DNA of 64,000 nt, from positions 868,001 through 932,000 of the forward strand of contig OY969816.1 of assembly GCA_963703385.1 (NCBI GenBank). The letters are read 5' to 3'. Below are positions 45,140 to 53,735 of the stretch, one piece after another. The DNA comes from Rhodoblastus sp963703385 (lineage in GTDB: Bacteria > Pseudomonadota > Alphaproteobacteria > Rhizobiales > Beijerinckiaceae). Positions within the stretch are counted from its first letter, which is position 1; every line of letters starts with the position of its first letter. The translations under genes were made by a program, and so were the position numbers. Below the pieces are notes generated by a model that did no database searches, had not been told where the DNA came from, and was given only the letters and a program-made list of their open reading frames with translations.

Positions 45140-45922
45140 ATGGCGCCGCACTTTCTCGTCGCACTGCTGTTCGGGGCTCTGATGAGCTTCGCCCGCCCGC
45201 GTTCGGCCAGGGCTCGCGCCCTCGCGCCGGACTTTTTGGCGGCGACCGCCGGTTTCGCCGTGGCGCTGGTCCTCGCGCGTTTCGCGCCCGAGGCCTGGGC
45301 GATCGGCACAAGTTGGGTCGAGATTTCGGCGGCCCTGTGCGTCTTCGCCTTGGGGTTGAGCGGCGGGCCGCTTTCGCCTTGGGAGGAGCCCTTGCCCCAA
45401 GAGGCCGCGCCCCAAGAGGCCGCGCCCCAAGAGGCCGCGCCCCAAGAGGCCGCGCCCCAAGAGGCCGCGCCCCAGGAGGCCTTGTCCCAAGAGGCCGCGC
45501 CCGAGGCCGAAGATTCTTTCTTTGCCGAGGTCTTTCAGTCTTTCGCGCTCGGATTCGCCGCTTGTTTCGCCGCGTGGACTTTTGCAGCGGTGTTTCTGCT
45601 GCTCAAAGCCTCTGGCCATGTCTGGCTGGCGGCGCGGGAGAAAACCGAAACCGGCTCCGATCGCCATCCGCGCCTCGACCGGCTGGCGGGGGGCGAGACG
45701 CCGCGCTCCTTCATCGGCGCGCTCAATGCGGGGCAGGCGCCGCGCCCGGAGCGAGGCTCCATGTCTCCAGCGCATCACCAAACAAGGGTTGTGCGTAACG
45801 GGGCAAAGCGCCCGGATGCGCGATCCGCCGCCAATACGCGATCCACTGCGCAGGGGAATGGTAGAGCGGAACCACGTAAAAGCCTGACAGCAGCACACGA
45901 TCGAGGGCCCGGGCGGCGATGA
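45140..45922 (+). CDS. Hypothetical membrane protein with QEAAP repeats
   Basis: 260 residues if read to the stop. CGGAG lies before the ATG. Hydrophobic segments occur at about 4-18, 31-48, 56-75 and 130-155. Between the third and fourth is a tandem repeat region (QEAAP five times plus two degenerate units). The last ~65 codons overlap the 3' end of the minus-strand gene at 45723 and are Arg-rich, so the true protein may be short of this or the ORF spurious. An opposing minus frame over the same repeat reads GLLGR. No family recognised. Confidence 0.35.
   Translation: MAPHFLVALLFGALMSFARPRSARARALAPDFLAATAGFAVALVLARFAPEAWAIGTSWVEISAALCVFALGLSGGPLSPWEEPLPQEAAPQEAAPQEAAPQEAAPQEAAPQEALSQEAAPEAEDSFFAEVFQSFALGFAACFAAWTFAAVFLLLKASGHVWLAAREKTETGSDRHPRLDRLAGGETPRSFIGALNAGQAPRPERGSMSPAHHQTRVVRNGAKRPDARSAANTRSTAQGNGRAEPRKSLTAAHDRGPGRR
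45401..45505 (+). repeat. 15-bp tandem repeat, five near-exact and two degenerate units
   Basis: Unit GAGGCCGCGCCCCAA at 45401, 45416, 45431, 45446 and 45461, with changed copies at 45476 and 45491. The length is a multiple of three and keeps the frame open on both strands. Likely prone to slippage. Confidence 0.95.
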
Positions 45923-47567
45923 CGAATTCCTCTCGGCCGCGCGCCGCCTGCAACGCCGCGATCATGGCGTCGATGGCCGGGTTTCTCGCGCCCGCGAGAT
46001 TATAGGACGCCTCCTGATCGGCGCTGTCGCCGCCCCAGCGCATGCGCTGCTCGTTTCCCGGCGAAGCCGAGGCCTGCCACAGGCCGATGATCATGTCGAA
46101 ATCGAATCTCTGGCGCCGGCCCTGGAACTGGGCTTCGTCGACCAGCCGCACCGGCGCCTCCACCCCGATCCGGCGCAAAAGGTCCGAATAATAAAGCGCG
46201 AGACGCTCCTGCTCGCGGTCCTCGACCAGGATTTCGAATTTGAGCGGCCGGCCGTCGCGCGTGAGCCGGCCGTTTTCAAGCGTCCAGCCGGCCTGACTCG
46301 CCAGGGCCAGGGCTTTTCGCGCCAGCTCGCGGTCGCGGCCGGTTCCGTCCGAGCGCGGCGGGGCCCAGTTTCCCTCCATGACGTCTTCGCGCACGGCGCT
46401 CGCGAAAGGCGCGAGCAGCTTGCGCTCGGCCGCGCTCGCCGTGCGAGCATAAGCCGACAATTCGGATTCGTCGAAAAAGCTTTTGTCGCGGGTGTAGACG
46501 TTGGAAAAAAGATTGGCGTTGAGCCATTCGAAGTCGAACATCATCGCCAAGGCCTCGCGCAGGCGCGGGTCGCGAAAGATCGCGCGGCGGGTGTTGAACG
46601 CGAAGCCGCGCAGGCCCTTGGGCCCGCCGAGCGGCAGCGATTCGACGGCGACCCTGCCGTCGCGACGGGCGGGAAAATCGTAGCCGTTCACCCAGCGGTG
46701 CGGGTCGGTTTCCTGGCGATAGTCGATCAGCCCGGCCTTGAACGCCTCGAACAGGCTGTTGTCATCGCGGCCATAGTCGAAAATCACCTCGTCGAAATTG
46801 TAAAGGCCGCAATTGACGGGCAGGTCGCGGCCCCAATAATCCGGGTCGCGGCGCAGCGCCAGCTTTTCGCCCGGCTTGACCTCGGCGACCTTGTAAGGCC
46901 CGGAGCCGAGCGGGACGCCCAAGCCGTCGTCGGTGAACTTTTTCTCGGTCATGGCATGGGCCGGCAGCACCGGCATCAGCGCCAGGATCAGCGGCAGTTC
47001 GCGGTCGTTCGCGCCGGCGAGGTCATAGCGGACGGTATGGTCGTCCACAGCCTGGATCGAACGCACCAGCCCATAGGCGGCGCGCTGCTGCGGGCGGCCC
47101 CTGGCCTTGAGCAGGTTGAAGGAAAAGATCACGTCACGCGCGCTGACCGGGACGCCGTCGGAGAAATGGGCTTTGGGGTTGAGGCGGAAGGCGACATAGT
47201 CGCGGGCGTCGTTGGTTTCGATCGTTTGCGCGATGAGGCCGTAAAGCGTGAAAGGCTCGTCGAAGGAGCGCGCCATCAGGCTTTCATAGACCGGGCCGGC
47301 GAGCCCCACCGCGGAATCGCCGGCGTTGACGCCGTAAGGGTTGAGGTTTTCGAAAGTCCCGAATTCGCCCAGGCGCAAGGTTCCGCCCTTGCGGGCATGG
47401 GGGTCGGCGTAGGGCAGGCAGCGGAAATCCCCGGGCAGGGCCGGATCGCCCTGCATGGCGATGGCGGGCGCTATCCTCCCCAGCGAAGGGTTGGCGCGCG
47501 TGGCGCCGGACCCGAAGGCGGCGAGCGAAGCGGCGAGGAGGAGGCGGGGGGCGAGCGGCGGGCGCAT
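45723..47567 (-). CDS. Peptide/oligopeptide ABC transporter substrate-binding protein (YejA-like, SBP_bac_5)
   Basis: 614 residues with a signal peptide (LLLAASLAAFGSGATRA). The SBP_bac_5 domain covers most of the protein (KGGTLRLGEFGTFENLNPYG, VYESLMARSFDEPFTLYGLI, YYSDLLRRIGVEAPVRLVDE). The form with ...FRCLPYADPHARKGG resembles YejA, the microcin C/oligopeptide importer component. No permease or ATPase genes are adjacent here. Its 3' end overlaps the questionable plus-strand ORF at 45140. Confidence 0.88.
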   Translation of the reverse strand: MRPPLAPRLLLAASLAAFGSGATRANPSLGRIAPAIAMQGDPALPGDFRCLPYADPHARKGGTLRLGEFGTFENLNPYGVNAGDSAVGLAGPVYESLMARSFDEPFTLYGLIAQTIETNDARDYVAFRLNPKAHFSDGVPVSARDVIFSFNLLKARGRPQQRAAYGLVRSIQAVDDHTVRYDLAGANDRELPLILALMPVLPAHAMTEKKFTDDGLGVPLGSGPYKVAEVKPGEKLALRRDPDYWGRDLPVNCGLYNFDEVIFDYGRDDNSLFEAFKAGLIDYRQETDPHRWVNGYDFPARRDGRVAVESLPLGGPKGLRGFAFNTRRAIFRDPRLREALAMMFDFEWLNANLFSNVYTRDKSFFDESELSAYARTASAAERKLLAPFASAVREDVMEGNWAPPRSDGTGRDRELARKALALASQAGWTLENGRLTRDGRPLKFEILVEDREQERLALYYSDLLRRIGVEAPVRLVDEAQFQGRRQRFDFDMIIGLWQASASPGNEQRMRWGGDSADQEASYNLAGARNPAIDAMIAALQAARGREEFVIAARALDRVLLSGFYVVPLYHSPAQWIAYWRRIAHPGALPRYAQPLFGDALETWSLAPGAAPAPH

Positions 47568-47793
47568 GGCTTGATGTTAGAACAAAATCGCCAATGGCGC
47601 GCCCACCGCTCGATAAATTCGTCGTCCTGCGGGATTTCCCGGCTGGAAAGTCGCGGGCAAAGAGGATATGTAGGCGCCGTTCGGCTTCGTCCCGATGGGC
47701 GGCGAAGCACGCGTCCCTTCGCCCGAAGGGGCGGAAAGAGCTTCTCGATCGTCGCGGGTCGAGCCTTTGGCCGATCCGCTGAAAGGATTCCGC

Positions 47794-48477
47794 ATGTCGA
47801 TGTCTTTGTCCCGCTTTGGCGCCGCTCTGGTCGCGAGCGCGCTCCTCCTTGGCTCCGCGCCGGCCTTCGCCCAGCAGCCCGGCGCCCCGGCTCCGGCAGG
47901 CATGCCGCAGGGACCGCTCAAGGTGGATCTCGTCCCCACCCAGGCCAACTGGACCAAGGTCTGCGGTCATGACAGCGCGGCCAACAAGGACATCTGCTAC
48001 ACCACCCGCGATTTCAGCGCCCAGAAGGGTCAGGCGCCGGTGCTCGCGCTCGCTGTCTATGACGTCAAGGGCGACGACACCCGCATCGTCCGTTTGCTGC
48101 TGCCGGTCGGCCTGATGCTGCGCCCGGGCTTCCGTTTCGCCGTCGACAAGGGCCCGGTGTCGGAGGGCTCTTTCGAAATCTGCTTCCCGAACGGCTGTTT
48201 CGCCGAAGCCAAGGTGAAGTCGAACGTCGTCGACGCCGCCAAGAAGGGCCAGACCATGACGGTCGTGGTCAAGAACCAGGCCAATGCCGAAGTCATCTTC
48301 AACGTGCCGCTTGAAGGCTTCGGCAAGGCCTTCGACGGCCCGGCCATCGACCCCAAGGTTCTCGCCGAACAGCAGAAGAAGCTGCAGGAAGAACTGCAAA
48401 AGCGCGCCATGGAAGAGCGCCAGAAGCTCCAGCAGCAGCAGGGTGGCGCTGCGCCTATGGCTCCCGCCGGCAAATAA
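47794..48477 (+). CDS. Invasion-associated locus B (IalB) family protein
   Basis: 227 residues; GAAAGGA seven bases before the ATG. The signal peptide ends at SAPAFAQQ. The IalB domain (about 45-180) starts WTKVCGHDSAANKDICYTTR and has paired cysteines (CGHD/CYTT and CFPNGCF). The C-terminal ~40 residues are a Gln/Lys/Glu-rich coiled-coil-like tail. The family is periplasmic and widespread in Rhizobiales, pathogenic or not; the molecular role is unknown. A terminator follows. Confidence 0.88.
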   Translation: MSMSLSRFGAALVASALLLGSAPAFAQQPGAPAPAGMPQGPLKVDLVPTQANWTKVCGHDSAANKDICYTTRDFSAQKGQAPVLALAVYDVKGDDTRIVRLLLPVGLMLRPGFRFAVDKGPVSEGSFEICFPNGCFAEAKVKSNVVDAAKKGQTMTVVVKNQANAEVIFNVPLEGFGKAFDGPAIDPKVLAEQQKKLQEELQKRAMEERQKLQQQQGGAAPMAPAGK

Positions 48478-48504
48478 TCCGCGCAGCCAGATCCGGATCA
48501 ACGA

Positions 48505-48533
48505 CGCGCGGCTGCAAAGCCGCGCGTTTTTTT
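48505..48533 (+). terminator. Terminator of the ialB gene
   Basis: CGCGCGGCT and AGCCGCGCG form a 9-bp stem with GCAA loop followed by TTTTTTT, 28 bp after the stop codon. Confidence 0.92.
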
Positions 48534-48568
48534 GCGCGCTTCCGAACGGGCGGGATGAAAGGGTCGGC

Positions 48569-48898
48569 TCAGTTCAGCACGGTACGCCGGCGGATGTAGC
48601 CGCCTGACGCCGAGCGCGTAAAAGTTTCGTCGATCTGTGGATTGCGGAAGGGGGCGCCGGAATCGTCGGGTTCGAGATTCTGCTCGGACACATAGGCGGT
48701 ATATTCGGTGTCCGAATTTTCGGCGTAGAGGTGGTAAAAAGGCTGGTCCTTGGACGGCCGCACTTCTTCCGGGATCGACAGCCACCATTCCTCGGTGTTG
48801 GCGAAGACCGGATCGATGTCGAAAATCACCCCGCGAAACGGATATTTGCGGTGCTTGACGATATCGCCGATGCCGAATTTCGCCGCGCGCGGTTTCAT
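48569..48898 (-). CDS. hspQ: Heat shock protein HspQ
   Basis: 109 residues. HspQ (YccV, hemimethylated-DNA-binding-like) is a specificity factor for the Lon protease in enterobacteria. The family core is KFGIGDIVKHRKYPFRGVIF, EEWWLSIPEEVRPSKDQPFY and HLYAENSDTEYTAYVSEQNL. ATG 48898 (MKPRAAKF) is preferred to 48955. It lies about 9 kb from lon in the same window. Confidence 0.9.
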   Translation of the reverse strand: MKPRAAKFGIGDIVKHRKYPFRGVIFDIDPVFANTEEWWLSIPEEVRPSKDQPFYHLYAENSDTEYTAYVSEQNLEPDDSGAPFRNPQIDETFTRSASGGYIRRRTVLN

Positions 48899-49005
48899 TT
48901 CACGTTCCCGCCAAGCTGACAGGATCAAAATTTCATAAGGCCCGGTGCAAGTCAATCCGCGCCGGTCGCGGGCGCGCCAGCCCCCGGCGCGCCCGCGACC
49001 TCGGC

Positions 49006-50055
49006 TCAGAAGCCGTAAAGCGCTGCATATTCAGGGTCTTTCGCCGCGACCTGGCGGGCGAGATCGACCATCACCTTGGCCTGTTTCCAGGTGGCGTCGT
49101 CCTGCATCTTGCCGTCGATCATGGCGACGCCGGAGCCGTCCGGCATCGCCTCAAGGATCTTCCTGGCGAAAGCCACTTCCTTGGGATCGGGCGAAAAAAC
49201 CTTTTTGGCCAGCGCGATCTGGTTGGGATGCAGCGACCAGGCGCCGGCGCAGCCCATCAGAAAGGCGTTGCGGAACTGGACCTCGCAGGCCGCGAGGTCG
49301 GCGATGTCGCCGAACGGGCCATAAAAGCTCTTGATGCCGGCGGAGGCGCAGGCGTCCACCATTTTGGCGACGGTATAATGCCACAAGTCCTGCTGATAGA
49401 CGGCGCGGGGCGCGGCCGGATCGGCGCCCGGATCGGCCAATATTTTATATTCCGGATGGCCGCCGCCGACGCGGGTGGTCTTCATCGCGCGCGAGGCGGC
49501 GAGGTCCGCCGGGCCGAGGCTCATGCCATGCATGCGCGGCGAGGCCAGGGCGATCTCCTCGACATTTTTCACGCCCTCGGCCGTCTCTAATATGGCGTGG
49601 ATCAGGATTGGTTTTTTGACATTGTGCCTGGCTTCGAGCTGGGCCAGCAGCTGGTCGAAATAATGGATGTCCCAGGGGCCCTCGACCTTGGGCAGCATGA
49701 TCACGTCAAGCTTGTCGCCGATGGCGGCGACGATCTCGGTCACGTCGTCGAGCATCCACGGCGAATTGAGGCAGTTCACCCGCGTCCACAGACCGGTCGA
49801 GCCGAAATCGTTGGCCTGGCCCATTGCGACAAAACCCTTGCGCGCAGCCTCCTTGGCGTCGGCGGGAATGGCGTCCTCGAGATTGCCGAGGATGACGTCG
49901 GCGGTCGGTATGATTTCCTTCATCTTGGCGCGCACCTTTTCGAGATGCGGCGGCACGAAATGAATCATGCGCTCGACGCGCACCGGCAATTCGCGGTAGG
50001 GCGCGGGTGCGCCGATCGCCAGGGGCTCGAAGAACTTGCGGGGGCTCTTGCGCAT
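49006..50055 (-). CDS. mcl: L-malyl-CoA/beta-methylmalyl-CoA lyase
   Basis: 349 residues, CitE-like TIM barrel. It cleaves malyl-CoA to acetyl-CoA and glyoxylate (serine cycle) and/or beta-methylmalyl-CoA (ethylmalonyl-CoA pathway). Visible family segments are DVILGNLEDAIPADAKEAAR (Mg-binding Glu/Asp region), VIMLPKVEGPWDIHYFDQLL, ILIHAILETAEGVKNVEEIA, HGMSLGPADLAASRAMKTTR and the C-terminal AWSLHPNQIALAKK. CGGAG precedes the ATG. This enzyme marks one-carbon or acetate metabolism through glyoxylate regeneration and fits the acetate genes at 9.6-13.1 kb. Confidence 0.9.
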   Translation of the reverse strand: MRKSPRKFFEPLAIGAPAPYRELPVRVERMIHFVPPHLEKVRAKMKEIIPTADVILGNLEDAIPADAKEAARKGFVAMGQANDFGSTGLWTRVNCLNSPWMLDDVTEIVAAIGDKLDVIMLPKVEGPWDIHYFDQLLAQLEARHNVKKPILIHAILETAEGVKNVEEIALASPRMHGMSLGPADLAASRAMKTTRVGGGHPEYKILADPGADPAAPRAVYQQDLWHYTVAKMVDACASAGIKSFYGPFGDIADLAACEVQFRNAFLMGCAGAWSLHPNQIALAKKVFSPDPKEVAFARKILEAMPDGSGVAMIDGKMQDDATWKQAKVMVDLARQVAAKDPEYAALYGF

Positions 50056-50144
50056 CGGGGGGCTCCGTTATTCTGGCCCGGCTGTAAGACAATTCCTGCA
50101 ATGCAACAATTGAACTATCGCCGGTCAAGGTCCAAAATCCAGCC

Positions 50145-51734
50145 ATGCGCGCCAACGGCCCCGACAGAATCGAACTCCTGACCCCCGCCGAGATGGGGCG
50201 CGCGGACGCCCTGACGATTCAAGGCGGCGTCCCCGGCCACAGCCTGATGCAGCGCGCGGGAAAAAATGTCGCGGCGGCGGCCTCCGACATGTTGCGGGCG
50301 AGCGAGGGCCGCCGCATCGTGGTCTTTTGCGGGCCGGGCAACAATGGCGGCGACGGCTATGTCGCGGCGCGTCTGCTGCGCGAACAGGGATTTGAGGTCG
50401 CCGTCGGCGCGCTCGGCGACCGAAAAGCCTTGCGCGGGGATGCGGCGGAGGCCTTTGCCGAATGGGGCGAAAGCATCGTCCCGGCGGAAAAACTCGACCC
50501 CCGCGCCTGCGACCTGATCATTGACGCCCTGTTCGGCGCCGGCCTGTCGCGTCCGCTCGACGGGGAGGCGCTGGCGCTGGTCCAGCGCATCAACGCCTCT
50601 GGAACGCCGGTCCTCGCGGTGGATGTCCCTTCCGGCCTCGACGGCGCAACCGGAGCGATCGGTTCTTCATGCGTCCAGGCGCGGAAAACCGTGACCTTTT
50701 TCCGGCTCAAGCCCGGCCATGTCCTGTTGCCGGGCCGGCGCGCCTGCGGCCTTGTTCATCTGACGCAAATCGGCATCGAGGACGCGGTCTTGCGCGACAT
50801 CTCGCCCAAAAACTTCTTGAACGCGCCGGCTCTGTGGCGCGACTTTTTTCCCTGGCCGGCGGCAGACGCCCACAAATATCAACGTGGCCATCTGGTCGTC
50901 GCGTCCGGGCCGACGATCCGCACCGGCGCGGCGCGCCTCGCCGCGCGCGCGGGCTTGAGGATTGGCGCGGGCCTGGTGACGGTCGCGAGCCCGGCCGAGG
51001 CTCTGGCGGTCCACGCGGCCCATCTCACCGCGATCATGCTGCGCTCCGTGGAAGGGCCGGCGCAATGGCGCGAGCTTCTGGCCGACAAACGCTTTTCGGC
51101 CGTGGTCCTCGGCCCGGCTTTTGGGATCGGCGGCGCGACCCGCGAAGTGGTGGAAACCATCCTGGCCAGCGCGGACAAGGGCGCGGACCGGCCGTTCGGC
51201 CTGGTGCTCGACGCCGACGCCCTGACCTCATTCGAGGGCCAGGTTTTTAGGCTGGCGGAACGGATCGGGCGGAGCGGCGCGCAGGTTGTTCTCACGCCAC
51301 ATGAAGGTGAGTTTTCACGACTTTTCAATGATGTAAATATAGAATCTTATCTTGAGCGCGCGGAAAACCCGGCGCCTGCTGCGGGTTCCATCGCTCCGGC
51401 CGATTTCAAAAGCAAAGCGGATCGCGCGCGGGCGGCGGCGCGTCTGACCGGCGCCATTGTCGTGCTGAAAGGCCCGGATACAGTGGTCGCGAGCCCCGAC
51501 GGTCGCGCCGCCATCGCCCGCAACGCTCCGCCGACTCTGGCGACCGCAGGCTCCGGCGACGTGCTGGCCGGGCTGATCGGCGGCCTGCTGGCCCAGGGCA
51601 TGAAAGGGTTCGAAGCCGCGGCGGGCGCGGTGTGGCTGCATGGCGAGGCCGCCAATCTGTTCGGGCCGGGCCTGATCGCCGAGGATCTGCCGGAAATTGT
51701 TCCGCGCGCGTTGGCCAATCTCGCTTCCAGATGA
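50145..51734 (+). CDS. nnr: Bifunctional NAD(P)H-hydrate repair enzyme
   Basis: 529 residues, a natural fusion of NAD(P)H-hydrate epimerase (YjeF N-terminal; VVFCGPGNNGGDGYVAARLL, IIDALFGAGLSRPL, VLAVDVPSGLDGATG) and ADP-dependent NAD(P)H-hydrate dehydratase (YjeF C-terminal; YQRGHLVVASGP, LDADALTSF, VLTPHEGEFSRLF, NAPPTLATAGSGDVLAGLIG). It repairs hydrated nicotinamide cofactors in the cytoplasm. Normal length for the fused form. Divergent from mcl. Confidence 0.93.
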   Translation: MRANGPDRIELLTPAEMGRADALTIQGGVPGHSLMQRAGKNVAAAASDMLRASEGRRIVVFCGPGNNGGDGYVAARLLREQGFEVAVGALGDRKALRGDAAEAFAEWGESIVPAEKLDPRACDLIIDALFGAGLSRPLDGEALALVQRINASGTPVLAVDVPSGLDGATGAIGSSCVQARKTVTFFRLKPGHVLLPGRRACGLVHLTQIGIEDAVLRDISPKNFLNAPALWRDFFPWPAADAHKYQRGHLVVASGPTIRTGAARLAARAGLRIGAGLVTVASPAEALAVHAAHLTAIMLRSVEGPAQWRELLADKRFSAVVLGPAFGIGGATREVVETILASADKGADRPFGLVLDADALTSFEGQVFRLAERIGRSGAQVVLTPHEGEFSRLFNDVNIESYLERAENPAPAAGSIAPADFKSKADRARAAARLTGAIVVLKGPDTVVASPDGRAAIARNAPPTLATAGSGDVLAGLIGGLLAQGMKGFEAAAGAVWLHGEAANLFGPGLIAEDLPEIVPRALANLASR

Positions 51735-51806
51735 AAGGCTTGCCGATGAAAGGCTTGCCTGGAGCGGCGCAGGCATGGGAAAACACCGGTGATTGGAGAA
51801 ACTGAC

Positions 51807-52046
51807 ATGTCCGAACCCGTGATCGCTCAAAAAGCGCCTTTTGCCGTCGAGGTCGAGGCCGGCAAGACCTATTATTGGTGCGCCTGCGGCAAATCGGCCA
51901 AACAGCCGTTCTGCGACGGCTCGCACAAGGGCGGCGAATTCGCGCCCATCGCCTACAAGGCGGAAAAGGACGAAAAAGTCTGGTTCTGCGGCTGCAAGCA
52001 CAGCGCCAAAAAGCCGCTCTGCGACGGGTCGCACAAGGCGCTGTGA
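51807..52046 (+). CDS. CDGSH iron-sulfur domain protein, two domains
   Basis: 79 residues with two CDGSH motifs: CACGKSAKQPFCDGSH and CGCKHSAKKPLCDGSH, each providing three Cys and one His for a [2Fe-2S] cluster. GGAG lies eight bases before the ATG at 51807. It is a soluble mitoNEET-like protein, probably in redox or Fe-S handling. 72 bp after nnr on the same strand. Confidence 0.9.
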   Translation: MSEPVIAQKAPFAVEVEAGKTYYWCACGKSAKQPFCDGSHKGGEFAPIAYKAEKDEKVWFCGCKHSAKKPLCDGSHKAL

Positions 52047-52341
52047 GTAGTCAAAATCACACGCCTGGCGCCTTAAGTCGATGACTGGACTCGGCGGGAA
52101 GCTGTCGTAGCGGCTTTGCCCGGTTTGGGGTAAAAATACAACGGGTCGCAGGGCGGTCGCAACTGACTGCGCGGAGGAGGCATTCATCCATTTTCAGGCA
52201 AGTTCCAAATTCGGCCTTATCGGAATCGCCTCTCATCTATGTCGCAGAATGGCGGGGAGCGGAAGGCCGTCGAAGTCGCCGGGAAGGGCAATTCGGCTGT
52301 AAGCCGAAGACGGGGAACTTCGCCGGCGATGCCGCTTCGCG

Positions 52342-53028
52342 CTACCGCAGCGGCTGCCACTCATTTTCCGCGTAACCTCGGGCGTCGAACTTGGCCGGCA
52401 CTGTCGTCTTGGTCGCAGAATCATAAATCACTTGCGGTCCGGCAATGGCGGGGACCCCATCCCGGCATTCCCACCGCCAAACGTACCCGTATGAACCGTC
52501 CGCAACGGACAACTGCCCGCTCGCGCGGCAATCATCAACCATCGAGGGAAGAGGAACGCGGCTCTTGCTCCGGCGCGAGCAGCCAATTCCATCGGCGCCG
52601 GGCTCGCACATATAAACCGCGCCATCTACGCAACGCCATATAACCCCCGGTTGCTGCGGGGTAGGGCCGCTGTACATGGACCCCTCGCTCGTACCTTCCC
52701 GGGCGCAATAATCTCGCGCTCCGCGCGGCAGACGGTCGGCAAGAGGTGTGACGGGAAGGTGCGTCAACTTTAGTGCTGGCGCGCCCAGCGGCAAATCACG
52801 GATGCAACTGTCTGATCCGACGCACTTAAAACCGAGGTCTTGGAGGTGGGGGTTTTGCAGAAGGACATAGCAGGGGAACGCCTCTGCGGGCGGCTTGTGG
52901 TTAGCATTAATCGCCTCGACAAAAGTCGCCGAGCACCATCGTGGCGGCGTCTCTTGAGCGTGAGCTATGCTGGCAAGCGCCAAGGTTCCGACAATGAACC
53001 CGATGGCGGCTAGGAAGCGCTTGTTCAT
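52342..53028 (-). CDS. Cysteine-rich secreted hypothetical protein
   Basis: 228 residues with a signal peptide (FLAAIGFIVGTLALASIAHA, then QET). The mature part has about twelve cysteines spread in pairs (FKCVGSDSCIRDL, WRCVDGAVYMCEPGADGIGC, DDCRASG, RWECRDG), suggesting disulfides in the periplasm. No family recognised. ATG 53028 (MNKRF) has AGGGCGAG upstream. The 295 bp between it and the CDGSH gene hold nothing identifiable. Confidence 0.6.
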   Translation of the reverse strand: MNKRFLAAIGFIVGTLALASIAHAQETPPRWCSATFVEAINANHKPPAEAFPCYVLLQNPHLQDLGFKCVGSDSCIRDLPLGAPALKLTHLPVTPLADRLPRGARDYCAREGTSEGSMYSGPTPQQPGVIWRCVDGAVYMCEPGADGIGCSRRSKSRVPLPSMVDDCRASGQLSVADGSYGYVWRWECRDGVPAIAGPQVIYDSATKTTVPAKFDARGYAENEWQPLR

Positions 53029-53561
53029 AGGCTCGCCCTTAACGTCGACCTCTAGCTCGTAGCCGACACACCCCAACAAGCCGCATTGCGGCCATCGCCT
53101 CGAAAGCGGCGGACGTGATCGCGGTGCGGATGATCTCGGTTTATTAACAGGAGCCGAACGGGTGACACAAGCTGAAAAGCGACATTACACGGCAGGAGCG
53201 ATCCCCTTCCTTTCAGCTTCATCGCGTAGCGGTCGCACTCTCTGGCTACGCACCAAACAAGCCGCCTTGAGACGGTGCAGGCTTTTTGGAAACGTCGCCT
53301 TCGAGCCGTTTGCGCCATTTGCCAGCCGGAACAAAGCGGTCGATTTCTACCGCTAACCAACCTCGAAACATGCCGCCAGCCCGTTGGCGAAATGGTCCAA
53401 GATCGCCGAAGCGATCAGCCGGTTCCTTGGATTGTCGGCGACAACGGCGATATGCCCGGTCCGCGCGCGCGGCCGAAAAATTTTTGCTGCTTTCCTTTTG
53501 CGCCATTGCTATAGAGCGCAACCTATGTCGGCGACCGCGCATCCGCGGGAAGCGCGGACGC
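53029..53561. other. 533-bp region without a supported gene
   Basis: Open frames here are chance frames; one minus-strand frame at 53246-53644 runs antisense through tRNA-Leu and gives the familiar false protein starting MRAEGLEPPRFSPPEPK. The promoter of tRNA-Leu and perhaps tig should be in the last 200 bp. Confidence 0.5.
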
Positions 53562-53646
53562 GCGGGCGTGGCGGAACTGGTAGACGCGCCGGATTTAGGT
53601 TCCGGTGGTGAAAATCGTGGGGGTTCGAGTCCCTCCGCCCGCACCA
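53562..53646 (+). tRNA. tRNA-Leu (anticodon UAG)
   Basis: 85 bases including an encoded CCA. Acceptor GCGGGCG pairs with CGCCCGC; the anticodon stem CCGGA/TCCGG encloses TTTAGGT with anticodon TAG; a long variable arm (class II) and T-loop GTTCGAGTC follow. Confidence 0.95.
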
Positions 53647-53735
53647 GCGCCGCGAAAAACGCGCGATTCGGTTGGTTTCATCCCGCGCATGGCGAAAAGC
53701 CGAGGCGGCGGAAAGGTTTTGAGAAGGTTGTGACG

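Noticed and set aside
45098..45898. Minus-strand 266-codon ORF with GLLGR repeats
   Set aside because: Arg/Gln-rich composition and no domain; it is the complement of the 15-bp repeat, and the plus frame has membrane segments.
53246..53644. Minus-strand ORF beginning MRAEGLEPPRFSPPEPK
   Set aside because: This is the well-known false protein from the complement of a tRNA-Leu gene.
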